Positions 48,266-56,800 of a stretch of 64,000 nt of DNA are shown one piece after another; positions within the stretch are counted from its first letter, which is position 1, and the number at the start of each line of letters is the position of its first letter. The DNA is from Candidatus Dechloromonas phosphorivorans (GTDB lineage Bacteria; Pseudomonadota; Gammaproteobacteria; Burkholderiales; Rhodocyclaceae), in assembly GCA_016714975.1 (NCBI GenBank), contig JADKBR010000003.1, forward strand, positions 370,469 to 434,468, given 5' to 3'. Made by a program: the position numbers and the translations under genes. The notes beneath the pieces are model-generated. The model was given only the letters and a program-made list of their open reading frames with translations. It did no database searches and was not told the origin of the DNA.

Positions 48266-48959
48266 TTAAGGTGAATTGACAGGCTCAACGCACACCGGCC
48301 CCTCGACCCTGCCTGATTTGATCGCCGGACTGACCGGGTAGGCGGACAGCAATTCCGGCCGGGAAGGCATCAGCATCGCCGTCAGCGCGGCCGTATCGTG
48401 GTTGCCCGGGTCGAGCCAAGCGTCGAACTGCTCGGGCGCCAGAATGGCCGGCATCCGGTCGTGTATCGGCGCCATGACCTGATTCGGGCCGGTGGTAATG
48501 ATGCAGGTCGAAACGACCGTCTCGCCGTCTGGTGGCGTCCATGCGGCCAGTAGGCCAGTAGGCCAGTAGGCCAGCAAAGGCGAAAATGTCACCGGGGGCG
48601 GTTGGGTGAATGTAGTACGGCTGCTTCCTGCCCGCGACCGGCTACCATTCATAAAAACCATTGGCGGGTATCAGGCAGCGATGCTTGGCAAAGCTGGAAC
48701 GGAACGCCGGTTTCTCCGCGACCGTTTCGCCCCGGGCATTGTTGAACTTGGCGCCGATGCTCGGGTCTTTTGCCCACGATGGAATCAAACCCCAGCGCAC
48801 CAACTGCCCGACGCGGCCGGTGCCCGGCTTCTGCCGGATGACCGTGATGATCGACTGAGGCGCGATGTTGTAGCGTTCAGCGAAGTCCGGACACGAAAGC
48901 AGCTTGAAATGCTCGATCAATTCTCCGGCGGTAGCTTTCAGGGCATAGCGTCCGCACAT
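48266..48959 (-). pseudogene. SOS response-associated peptidase (SRAP/YedK), inactivated
   Basis: The catalytic Cys2 (MCGRYAL) and the downstream GFYEW and IHDRMPAIL blocks of SRAP are all present, but not in one frame. An in-frame TAG follows GFYEW where lysine is expected. Further on, three tandem copies of an 8-bp unit shift the frame, and the C-terminal ~95 residues (AWTPPDGETVVSTCIITTG on) continue in the shifted frame to 48266. YedK-type proteins cross-link abasic sites in single-stranded DNA. With the two lesions it should make only a 105-residue fragment. Confidence 0.85.
48545..48574. repeat. 8-bp tandem repeat inside the SRAP gene
   Basis: GGCCAGTA occurs three times (48545-48568) plus a partial GGCCAG. 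The unit length is not a multiple of three. One or four units would keep the SRAP frame; the three present do not. Confidence 0.9.
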
Positions 48960-48960
48960 T

Positions 48961-49872
48961 TCACAATTTCCCAGCCTTGTCTTTCTTCCCTAGAAATTTT
49001 TCCTTGATGAAGCCCGAAATGAAAGGTGCCAAAGGCCTGAGCGGGGGAGGCAATACCCAGGGCAGTCCGACGTCCAGTCCTTTGCCGAGCAACTCGGGAA
49101 TATGTTCGGCCGCTGCCTCTGCCATCGATCTGCTCACACCAAGTCGAACCAGCAAATCGATCCCTGACTCGTTCAGTTTCTTCCGGTATTTCTTTGGGAC
49201 ACCGGCAATATCGATGAACCTGTTCCAGATACGCGTCAGTACCTGATTGAAGCCGCCGGTCGCCTCTGTTCCGAAGATCGCATGAGGCTCCCGGAGTCCG
49301 TGGCGCACGATGGCGTCCAATAAGGCTTTGCGGGACTTTCGCCGCAGCGGGCCGAAGCTTTTTTCAAATTTTCCGCCCTTGCTGAAGCAGGTTGCCACCA
49401 CCTCCTTGTAGTCGAAGCCTCCCTCGGCGAACAGTATCGAATTTGCATCCGCCCACGCTGACATCGGTGTCTCGTTCTCGCACCCCGTTGCTACAAGGAT
49501 TACGGGAATATTTCCCTGAGTCAGTTCATCCACGAAAAACTCGTAGTTCTTGTCGTGACCGTCGGTAATTCGGGGAATGCGAAACACATGCACAAGGATG
49601 TTGAATCCGTCCCTCGACTCAGCAAGGAGCTTAACCAGTTGCTCTGCTGCCTCCTTGGCCGGGACAGTTCCACTGGAAGACTCATTCAGACCGACTGTGT
49701 CGGTCAGGATGAAGGTATTGCCGCTGTCCTCGAAAGCGGCAAAGGTGTGGGTCTCAAAGGTATTGCCTCGCGCCGAGCTGTTGGCAGGCATCTCCTGCCC
49801 GGTCATTTCATTGCAGAGACTGGTTTTCCCTGTGCCTGTCGAGCCAAAGACCAGTACTCGATAAGTGGTCAT
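48961..49872 (-). CDS. AIG1/GIMAP-like or TRAFAC-class GTPase
   Basis: 303 residues. The G1 P-loop is FGSTGTGKTSLCNEM (res 9-23); G2 has conserved Thr in GNTFETHTFA; G3 is LTDTVGLNE (~res 59). Instead of NKxD, the fourth position reads VATGCENE, as in AIG1-like rather than Ras-like members. The C-terminal ~110 residues are helical and contain a Pro-rich segment (LPWVLPPPLRPLAPF) that may touch membrane. No signal peptide. It follows the SRAP remnant by one base on the same strand and lies within the island. Prokaryotic AIG1-like GTPases are suspected of roles in biological conflict; nothing here proves it. Confidence 0.65.
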   Translation of the reverse strand: MTTYRVLVFGSTGTGKTSLCNEMTGQEMPANSSARGNTFETHTFAAFEDSGNTFILTDTVGLNESSSGTVPAKEAAEQLVKLLAESRDGFNILVHVFRIPRITDGHDKNYEFFVDELTQGNIPVILVATGCENETPMSAWADANSILFAEGGFDYKEVVATCFSKGGKFEKSFGPLRRKSRKALLDAIVRHGLREPHAIFGTEATGGFNQVLTRIWNRFIDIAGVPKKYRKKLNESGIDLLVRLGVSRSMAEAAAEHIPELLGKGLDVGLPWVLPPPLRPLAPFISGFIKEKFLGKKDKAGKL

Positions 49873-50028
49873 GCTATTTTTCCTCAGAAGGATATGTCAC
49901 GACGGCATCACACCAGTTGTACATACAGATGCCTCTGGAACCCACTGAAAACCTTCCCGATCTCTTCCGGCCTCCCGAGATTGGCAACCCCATCAGCAAT
50001 GGAGTCATAGCCGACCAATCAGCCTTCT

Positions 50029-50586
50029 CTAGCGACGCATGGTTGCTCGGATGTCGTAAATCTCGTTTTTAGTTCCGAACGGAGCAACGATGAATCCATG
50101 CAGCGTAAGCATTGCAACCCGCTGGGTCGGACTTAGGTTGAGATGCCCATTCATTCGCTTGTTGTAGCCCGGGTACTGGCAACCCGAGAAAGTTACATCA
50201 AGGCTGAGTGAGTTTGGCCCAACAAAAGGCGAAGCCACCCCTTTCAACCTGCATTTGCTCTGCTCATCAATTCCCAATACTTTTCCTTGAGGGCTGATGG
50301 AAATGGTCATCGGCCCAACTGTATGAGCATCCTGGACGACGGCCCCGTTAATCTTTGCCTGAAATTGCGCGTCACCTCGCCAGTCGCCATAAGGTGTTCC
50401 ATACGCGGTGTTCGCACTATCACCGATAACCTTGGGGGCGTTGCCAGTTGGAACTTCCGGTTTGGCCTCTGCAACGCATGGCCGGTCGGTAAAAACGGTT
50501 TTCCCGTTTTCAACGCACCGATACTGCGCCCATGCGCTCGGTGAGACAAGAAGCAGTGAAAGCCAAATAGTGTTCAATGACTTCAT
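50029..50586 (-). CDS. Secreted DUF4124-type protein
   Basis: 185 residues. A signal peptide (NTIWLSLLLVSPSAWAQ) is followed by a short DUF4124-like motif, YRCVENGKTVFTDRPC, with its paired cysteines. The remaining ~130 residues are beta-rich with two further cysteines (SKCRLKG, SGCQYPG) and no recognised family. It is exported to the periplasm or envelope. It starts 3 bp after the Mrr-type nuclease gene, GAGGAA giving the ribosome-binding site inside that gene's end, so they are one unit. Confidence 0.75.
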   Translation of the reverse strand: MKSLNTIWLSLLLVSPSAWAQYRCVENGKTVFTDRPCVAEAKPEVPTGNAPKVIGDSANTAYGTPYGDWRGDAQFQAKINGAVVQDAHTVGPMTISISPQGKVLGIDEQSKCRLKGVASPFVGPNSLSLDVTFSGCQYPGYNKRMNGHLNLSPTQRVAMLTLHGFIVAPFGTKNEIYDIRATMRR

Positions 50587-50589
50587 GTG

Positions 50590-51432
50590 CTAGTTCCTCA
50601 CCCCTCTACAGGCTGGAAACCGCGAACACCCCCAAAAAGCCTTCCCGGCATTGCTGCCAGACTTGGCGGTTCGTTCCACCATCGAACTGCCGCACTTGGG
50701 GCAAGCGGGGGCGACACTCCCGGCACTTTGCGCCACTGGCTCTTTTTGAACCGCTGCGCTTCCTATCATCGCCCGCAATTTCCGGGCATCGACCAGCCTG
50801 ATCGAGCGCCCCTCGGCAAACGCCTTCGCATCGTCCGTGAAAGCGCCTGATGCAACGACAAAGCCGCCGACTGCACGCTCGGCAGTCATCACCCCATAGA
50901 GTTCGCGCACTGTCGCTACACCGACCTTGCTGACCTTCCATTGCTTGCATTGCACCAGGTACTTATCGCTGCCCTGATGCAACTCCAGGTCGATGCCGCC
51001 ATCCGGGCCGTCGCCGCCACGCTCGACGACGCGATAGCCTTCCTTACGGAAAGCTTCGGCGGCAAGGCCCTCAAATTCCTGCCAGGTCATCTTCTCCAAA
51101 GCGTTTGCGGCTGGATCGCTGGCAACCTGCCGATGCAATTCGCCTTGGCGGCGGCGCCGGGAAAACGAGATATATGAACCGAGCAGAAAGAAGATCGGCA
51201 GAATGTACTGGAACACACCTGCGACCATCGTACCGACGCCATGAGCCATGCTGTCCGCAACCGATTTACCTGCTGCCTTAAGTTCGACAGGGTTGAATGA
51301 TAGAGACGCCCTTGTGGCGAAGTAATGCAGCACCCCATAGGCAATCACTGCCAGAACGATACCAGCCTGCCAAGGCATCTTCGCTGTGGTATCAACCAAG
51401 TCTTCAAATGCTGATGTTTTCTTTCGCGCCAT
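50590..51432 (-). CDS. Membrane-anchored Mrr-type restriction endonuclease with zinc ribbon
   Basis: 280 residues. Two N-terminal hydrophobic helices (IVLAVIAYGVLHYFA; VAGVFQYILPIFFLLGSYI) anchor it. The Mrr_cat PD-(D/E)xK domain follows: EFEGLAAEAFRKEGYRVV, the Asp in GPDGGIDLEL and QCKQW, then SGAFTDDAKAFAEG. The C-terminus has a topoisomerase-type zinc ribbon, CPKCGSSMVERT...FWGCSRFPAC. Such proteins cleave modified or foreign DNA or act at the membrane; the target is unknown. The start MARKKTSAF overlaps the upstream nuclease relic by 29 bp. Confidence 0.85.
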   Translation of the reverse strand: MARKKTSAFEDLVDTTAKMPWQAGIVLAVIAYGVLHYFATRASLSFNPVELKAAGKSVADSMAHGVGTMVAGVFQYILPIFFLLGSYISFSRRRRQGELHRQVASDPAANALEKMTWQEFEGLAAEAFRKEGYRVVERGGDGPDGGIDLELHQGSDKYLVQCKQWKVSKVGVATVRELYGVMTAERAVGGFVVASGAFTDDAKAFAEGRSIRLVDARKLRAMIGSAAVQKEPVAQSAGSVAPACPKCGSSMVERTAKSGSNAGKAFWGCSRFPACRGVRN

Positions 51433-52478
51433 AGTTCTCTGCCGATCGCAAGTCAAGAATTGTTGTCGGAGCTTCACTGCCCATGTGCGAAATCACGATG
51501 TCCTGAATCTTCGCCGGTTCGAACGCCACGTCCCAGCACCAGACGCCGAACCCGCCCCTGGCATTGACCGCCCGCACCCAGGCATCGAGCGCCGAGCGTT
51601 TGGCCTTGTTCTGGTCGCTGTCCTCGCCCTTGATCTCCAGCACCAGCGTCTTGCCGTTGCTCAGGCGGATGATGAAGTCCGGCACGAAGCGCCGGCGGCT
51701 GCCGTTCCACAGGTAGTGGATCTGGAAGCCCAGGTGGTCGTTCTTGGCGTAGGCGACGACTTCCGCCATTCCTTCCAGCACGTTGGCCGTGTAATGCTCC
51801 CAGGTGCTCGCCGACGACATGGCTGATCTGCGACTTGCCCGTCTCCATGCAGCGCTTGGTCGAGTACCAAGTGCGCATCGCGCGCGTCGAGCCGATCGGG
51901 TTTTCCTGATCGAACACCGGCTCCATCCGCTCGAAGTTGCGTTCATGGACGTGCGCCAGCACGTGCTGAACGATCCTGTCCATCGACAGCGCGATCAGGA
52001 TGCGCTTGCGCAGCGGCTCCTGGTGGAACAGCGAGGGAATAGCGAGCCGATCGGACTCGAAAAACTGCTCGCTCAGCCGGATCAACTGGACCATCAGGTA
52101 TTCGAGGTTGCCGGTGAAGTTGGGCTTCAACTCGGCGAACGCCTTGCGCGCGGCGACGAACAACAAGCGCTGCGGCCGGAATTCCTCGGGCAGCTTCTCC
52201 AGGTCGATCGACACCGCCTGCGACAAGTCCGCCGCGCCGCCCAAGGCCGGCGCCAGGTCGGCGCTGACGTGAATCTGTGCCGGATCGACCCTGAGAATCA
52301 GCATCTTTTGCCAGTCGACCGCAAGCACCGGCTTGACCACGATGTCCACGCGCAGGACGTTGGGCCAACTGATCTCCAGGGCGTTGCGCTCGGCCAGCGC
52401 CTCGATCTGCGTGCTGGGCTTCGGCGGCGGGGGTCCATCGCCGCCCCCGCCCGTAGGATTCGTCCTCGACATTGTCAT
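51404..52478 (-). pseudogene. C-terminal relic of a type III-like restriction endonuclease
   Basis: Two frames together encode the last ~350 residues of a large restriction enzyme of the BPTD_3080/Res kind. One frame has STQIEALAERNALEISWPNV through GKSQISHVV (to ~51830). The other has STWEHYTANVLEGMAEVVAYA, KNDHLGFQIHYLW and the nuclease-like core FVPDFIIRLSNGKTLVLEIK. A single-base frameshift near 51825 separates them. The N-terminal helicase/ATPase half is absent, replaced upstream by an unrelated ORF. The product cannot translocate or restrict DNA. Confidence 0.7.
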
Positions 52479-53388
52479 CCCACCAATAGCGAGATTCAGG
52501 AATTAGTGCCCGCCGTGCTTTGGTGTAGGCATTCGCCCCGCCCTTGCGCAGGATCGCCGCCGCCTTTTTGGTTGCTGCCAGATCAAGCGCCGCGTACTGC
52601 TGGCTTTCGGCAACATTTTCCGGGGTCAAATCCAGCAGGTCGCGCACGTCGGTATCCTCGTCTGCCATCCTCCGCTCAAACGGTGCTGCCGATGACATCA
52701 CCGACTTCGAGCTATTCGCTGCGCTCTTCAGTCCCTCGTTGATCTTCGCGCCTTCGGCCAGCAATACCCGCCGCTTGCGCCAGATGACCGTGGCCAGCTC
52801 TTCGATCAGGTGCCGTTCGGTCATGCCGGCCGGACGATGTTCGTCCAGCAGCGCGGCCAGCAAGTCGGCAAACTCGGCATGGTCTTCATGGGCCAGCACG
52901 ACCAACCGGGACAGGATGGGTTTGGGGACGACAAAACCCTCCTGTAGCTCCTTTTTCATTTCGTCGGGTAAGTCCGGGCTGGCGTTGAGTGCAATTGCAT
53001 CTCGGCATTCCCCGTCATGGTTCCCTGGCGGGTATATCCAGTCAACAAAACTCCGCAACTCGTCCAGAAAAACAAATACGCCAGCAGGCAGTCGTCTGGT
53101 GGATTCGCGCAACGGCTCATCGGTTTCGGGCTGGAAGTTGGATTCCGGGGCGATAGCATTGAGATATTCGATAGAGACAGGCTGGGCGCCGTTCTCGCCG
53201 ATGCGGTACAGGCGCAGTAGCGGAATGCCGGGGACTGCCTCCTCTGCACGGCAGGCAGTGTGTGCGCTCAGTATCAACAGCGAGGGCGGTAAAGTTGCCT
53301 TGCCTGTTGATTGTTCGTGCCCTGCAACCCAGGGGATGGCGCGAACCGGCAATGCCTCGCGGCCATTAGTCGTGAATGTCAATTTCAT
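52440..53388 (-). CDS. Composite ORF: two unrelated accessory fragments in one frame
   Basis: It starts MKLTFTTNGREALPVRAIPW. The first ~155 residues resemble an uncharacterised accessory/phage-type protein (ALPVRAIPWVAGHEQ ... GVFVFLDELRSFVDWIY ... LQEGFVVP). The next ~165 residues (SRLVVLAHEDHAEFADLLAAL, VIWRKRRVLLAEGAKI) resemble a different plasticity-zone protein found near transposons. The frame then enters restriction-enzyme relic DNA (RYWWDDNVEDESYGRG) and becomes nonsense, staying open to 51943. Most likely this is the product of deletions that joined fragments; expression is doubtful. Confidence 0.5.
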
Positions 53389-53484
53389 TTTTTGCCATCT
53401 TCTGGCCACTTCCTTTGGGGCCGCTCTCCAAGCGGTGAAGGATCCCCGCGTTCGTCTGGTCAGACTAGGGGGCGGCGTTGCTCT

Positions 53485-53805
53485 TTACGCGGCCAGCCCC
53501 TCCTGGTGCGCTGCCTTCTTGCTGGCCTTCGGTTTCTTGATGGTGACAGAGGGTGCAAGCCCTGCCGTTGCGGCCATATCAATCAGGGTATCGAGAGAGA
53601 ACAAATTGATTCGCCCGCGCATCAGGTCGGAAACTCGCGGTTGAGTCACGCCAAACAATCCGGCAGCGGTTGCCTGCGTTAGCCCTTCGGTCTTGAGCCA
53701 CTTCTGCAATGCCATCATCAATTCAGAACGAACGCGCATGCTTGCCGCTTGCTGCGGGGTGTCCTCGATTGCATCCCAAACGCTGTTAAATCGCTGTTCG
53801 CTCAT
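53485..53805 (-). CDS. HigA/XRE-type antitoxin
   Basis: 106 residues with an HTH_XRE domain in the middle: LKTEGLTQATAAGLFGVTQP followed by RVSDLMRGRINLFSLDTLIDM. It resembles the COG5606-type antitoxin paired with phage Gp49-like toxins. The C-terminus is Lys/Ala rich. It starts within the stop of the toxin gene (ATGA overlap), so toxin is first and antitoxin second, as in higBA. It would bind the operator upstream of the toxin and neutralise it. Confidence 0.85.
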   Translation of the reverse strand: MSEQRFNSVWDAIEDTPQQAASMRVRSELMMALQKWLKTEGLTQATAAGLFGVTQPRVSDLMRGRINLFSLDTLIDMAATAGLAPSVTIKKPKASKKAAHQEGLAA

Positions 53806-54128
53806 TTCTGTGCCTCCGTTAATTCCTTGAATCGCTTACGTGCCAGTCGAATATCGCGCTCGCTTGTTTGCTGTGTTTTCTTCTGGAAGCAATGCAGGAC
53901 ATAGACAGCATCGACCAGCTTTGCCAGATAGATAAGCCGAAACGCCCCGGCCTCGTCCCGGATACGGATTTCCTTGACCCCGCCCCCGATAGTCGTCATG
54001 GGCTTCCAGTCATCGGGTTCTTCGCCATGCTGAACCTTGTCTATCTGGTAGCCAGCTTCACGCTTGGCCCCTTCTGGAAAAGCTCGCAAGGCATCTATCG
54101 AGTCACCGCAAAACTCAACTGGCTTCAT
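53802..54128 (-). CDS. HigB/Gp49-like toxin (RelE superfamily)
   Basis: 108 residues. It matches the phage-derived Gp49-like HigB family (COG4679): DALRAFPEGAKREAGYQID, GGVKEIRIRDEAGAFRLIY, AVYVLHCFQKKTQQTSERDI and the C-terminal LARKRFKEL. The family comprises ribosome-dependent mRNA endonucleases with basic active-site residues, here Arg and Lys in the EIRIRD and FQKKTQ segments. It overlaps the antitoxin by 4 bp. An AT-rich spacer with TATAAATAATTG lies upstream. The module may stabilise the island. Confidence 0.87.
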   Translation of the reverse strand: MKPVEFCGDSIDALRAFPEGAKREAGYQIDKVQHGEEPDDWKPMTTIGGGVKEIRIRDEAGAFRLIYLAKLVDAVYVLHCFQKKTQQTSERDIRLARKRFKELTEAQK

Positions 54129-54158
54129 GGTCTGATTATATAAATAATTGTATAAACA

Positions 54159-54353
54159 TCAAGCATTGATTACCCGCAATCCTGGCTTTTCTTCTTCGCT
54201 CGGCTGTTCAATTCCAGCCTGCTCCAATATCCAGCCCTCTATCTTGGTGTGCCACATGCGCAGCAGGTCAAGCGGACGAACGCGGTAATGTTTCTCGGCT
54301 GTGGCGCTTGGCTTGTGTCCCATGATTTGAGCGACGATGCCAACAGGTACCTC
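54159..54353 (-). pseudogene. Tyrosine integrase, C-terminal remnant
   Basis: The last ~65 codons of a phage/island integrase: VPVGIVAQIMGHKPSATAEK, the catalytic HY and RPLDLLRMWHTKIEGWILEQAG. The MGH histidine and terminal tyrosine of the active site are present; the Arg-Lys-HxxR part is gone. The coding sequence stops precisely where the attachment repeat begins at 54354; upstream the frame reads tRNA sequence. The 5' part was therefore lost by a recombination event at the repeat. Confidence 0.85.
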
Positions 54354-54443
54354 TAATCCGTAGGTCCAGAGTTCGAATCTCTGGCGCCCCACCAGGATAG
54401 TCAAGCACTTAGCCTCGGCCACAAGCCGGGGCTTTTTGCTTTC
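54354..54443 (+). repeat. Right attachment repeat (attR), 90 bp
   Basis: Exact copy of 47593-47682, containing the 3' half of tRNA-Lys(CTT), CCA and the terminator hairpin. It lacks the 5' half of the tRNA, so it is not a gene. The distance between copies is 6,761 bp. Confidence 0.9.
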
Positions 54444-54562
54444 TTGTGCATTGGTTGCCGCATGGTTGTCGTTTGTGGCTGGTGAAAGGCAAAGATGGCC
54501 GCCGCCATAGCAAAGGCCACACCTTTCAGGGCCTGTAGCGCAGCTCGCTTGTGGCTGAGCAA

Positions 54563-54796
54563 TCAAACCGCAGCGAGCCTTTCAACCGTATCCGGGAACT
54601 TCTCGACCGGACGAATCCGCAGTGCTGCCTGAGCAATGGGCTTGGCCCTGCCCTGCTCCCAGTTCTCCGAGGTGCGCGGCTGCCTGCGCAGGCAGCCGGC
54701 GAAGACGGGGCGGGACAGATGCAGGCGCTCGCGTAGCGTCACCAGTTCGTAGACCGTCACCTCCGGCAAGGGCTGAACCTCATCCCCCTTGCACAA
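54563..54796 (-). pseudogene. NadS/HigA2-like antitoxin, probably N-terminally truncated
   Basis: 77 codons from a TTG. The HTH core is LRERLHLSRPVFAGCLRRQP with the family tail TSENWEQGRAKPIAQAALRI and PDTVERLAAV. Full-length relatives have about 25 more N-terminal residues; here the upstream frame is interrupted. No partner toxin remains next to it. Degenerate positions (GCLRR where ARYLR-type is usual) support decay. Confidence 0.6.
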
Positions 54797-55006
54797 AACC
54801 TAATTTGAGCCAGGCTTTTTTCAAGTCATTGCTGCAGTTCAGGAACGCGCTTTCAGCTCTTCGAGTCCGAGCGCAATGAAGGCAGCCAGCAATTTCAAAA
54901 TCTCGCCAACGTCTTTACAAAGCCTGAACCGTTTGCCGCCGTTCACCGTCGCCGCGTGCGAACATCAGTCCACTGGAATGGCCACCCAGGCCACATTGAG
55001 GCGTGA

Positions 55007-56371
55007 TTACGCCCCCACCAGCTCGGCAAGCGGGCCTGTCCGCTCGACCTGCTCCCGGAGCAGGAGCGGAACGACGATCGCGAGCTTGGCGAAGATCTTC
55101 GGGCTGACGGTCTCCTTCAGGTGCTGGGCGACCGCATCGGGTTGGCCTTGCCAGTAGTTGACCAGCTCCTCCACCGTCCGAATGCCGGCGCGGTCGACAA
55201 ACTCCTCGAAGTCATTTTCAAGGTGCAGACGGAGCCTTGCCTCCCCGACCCACTGCTTGAGCTGCCGGTAACCGAAGCCGGTGCGCACCGCGAGGTCGAT
55301 AGGCCTGGCATGACTAAGGTTCTCAATGTTGTCGAAACCCTCGCGATCCAGCCGCATCTCATGGTCGGAGCTCATCCCGGCGAGATCGGCGAGGGGCGTC
55401 CCGGCATATTTCGTCGGGCCGAACCCGAGCATCTTGTTCCCGAGCTTTTCGAGAAGAAATAAGGCACGATTGGGAAAATAGCCAAGGAAGAACGCGAGAA
55501 GGGGGAGGAAGCGAAGGAATCGCTCGCTATACGCTGCATCGGATACCGACCCGAAGACCTCCAGGGCTGGGAGAGCAAACGAAAGAACAAGGGCGAGGAT
55601 GCTGCTGACGACCATCCGCAGACTGCCAGCCACATAGGTGTGCGGCGACAGGTCGAGGGTGAAGTAGGCGCGCAAGAGATACCCGATGAAATAGATGTAG
55701 GCGCCGAGAAAACCGAACTGAAAGGCGGTGAGACTGATGACGATCTGGTGATAGAACTTTGTCCGGTCGGTCGAATAAAACTCGACGAACGGGCCAAGGA
55801 GCAGCATGTTCGCTCCCTTTCCGTAATCGACGCCCTGACCCAACGGCTCTTTCGTCGTCAGTACTGAGCCGGAGCCCGTCAGCTCAGCGGTCCCATGCGC
55901 TCGCTCCACCTGGGAAACGGCGAGTGCGGCAGCGGACTCAACACTCTCCACGGGAGGGAAATAGGGCTTGAACAGGAGAATGATTAAGGCGCCCATGGTG
56001 ATGACCAGTGTCAGGGCGGCCATGCTTCCCCAGTAGCGACGCAACCTGAACTGCAACGGGATCAGTCGCTTGATCTCCTCGCGATATCTCTCCAGCTCCT
56101 TGGGGCTGAAATCCCGCTCGATGCGCAGCCTCTTCACATCCTTCATGTTCGACACGTACATGACGGTGATCAGGGGCACGATGAGGATAGCCAGCAGAGC
56201 CAGGACGAGGTTGTACTGGAAGAAAAGCGGATCAAACCAGTTCATAGCCTCTTCGAAAGCGTTCCCGCCGGCCCAACAGGCGTCCATGGGGAGTGCAACA
56301 AGAGCCACGAAAGCCACCGGTACCAGGCTGATTCGCAGGCGGGACTCCAGGGTTCTCTCTGATCTAAGCAT
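55007..56371 (-). CDS. Polytopic membrane protein of unknown family
   Basis: 454 residues from ATG 56371, preceded by GGAGG. Hydrophobic segments lie near res 15-35, 52-75, 112-135, 215-245, 250-285 and 300-325, with a ~70-residue loop between the third and fourth. The C-terminal ~130 residues are soluble and contain a helix-hairpin-like IENLSHARPIDLAVRTGFGY and the later VDRAGIRTVEELVNYW, reminiscent of short DNA- or partner-binding helical domains. I do not recognise the family. It sits alone in the accessory zone right of the island and looks intact. Confidence 0.75.
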   Translation of the reverse strand: MLRSERTLESRLRISLVPVAFVALVALPMDACWAGGNAFEEAMNWFDPLFFQYNLVLALLAILIVPLITVMYVSNMKDVKRLRIERDFSPKELERYREEIKRLIPLQFRLRRYWGSMAALTLVITMGALIILLFKPYFPPVESVESAAALAVSQVERAHGTAELTGSGSVLTTKEPLGQGVDYGKGANMLLLGPFVEFYSTDRTKFYHQIVISLTAFQFGFLGAYIYFIGYLLRAYFTLDLSPHTYVAGSLRMVVSSILALVLSFALPALEVFGSVSDAAYSERFLRFLPLLAFFLGYFPNRALFLLEKLGNKMLGFGPTKYAGTPLADLAGMSSDHEMRLDREGFDNIENLSHARPIDLAVRTGFGYRQLKQWVGEARLRLHLENDFEEFVDRAGIRTVEELVNYWQGQPDAVAQHLKETVSPKIFAKLAIVVPLLLREQVERTGPLAELVGA

Positions 56372-56467
56372 CTCGTGGCCCTCCACATTCCAGAATCCGG
56401 ATGACGAGACAACGGACAGGCAACTCAAGACTACCTGACAAAGTATCGCTGGCCACGACAGACATGG

Positions 56468-56598
56468 TCAATCGAAGATTTTCTCCTGACACCCATCAAC
56501 GGGCTCGAGCGCACGGACCGTTACCGACCGGTTCTGCAGGTCGATCAATTCCATTTCGCCGATGACATCGCCGATCTTGAGGATGGCGATGCGCACCT
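56468..56598 (-). pseudogene. Remnant of a cyclic-nucleotide-binding (Crp-like) domain
   Basis: About 43 codons read VRIAILKIGDVIGEMELIDL followed by QNRSVTVRALEPVDG, then a TGA. This is the phosphate-binding cassette region of a cNMP-binding domain (G-E-x-x-L-x(n)-R-S pattern). Nothing upstream or downstream continues the domain. It lies in the 429-bp gap between the membrane-protein start and the lysozyme-like gene; the rest of that gap shows no gene. Confidence 0.45.
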
Positions 56599-56800
56599 AG
56601 CCAGCAAATAGTGCGCTGACGTTGGCATACTGGCAATGCTGACGAGAGTCATGGAGTGGCGGATTCAAGTCTGAAGTGCGGCAGAGTGCGTGGTGGTGCC
56701 AGAGCAATGGCGTCTGCTCCGGGCAAGCGCGCGGCAACTATGATGCCAATCCCGTTTTCGACGAAACGCCCTTGCAACCTGTTCACGACATCAGGGCGCC

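Noticed and set aside
54354..54443. Third tRNA-Lys gene
   Set aside because: Only the anticodon-loop-to-3' part is present; D-arm and acceptor 5' strand are missing, so it is an attachment-site duplicate.
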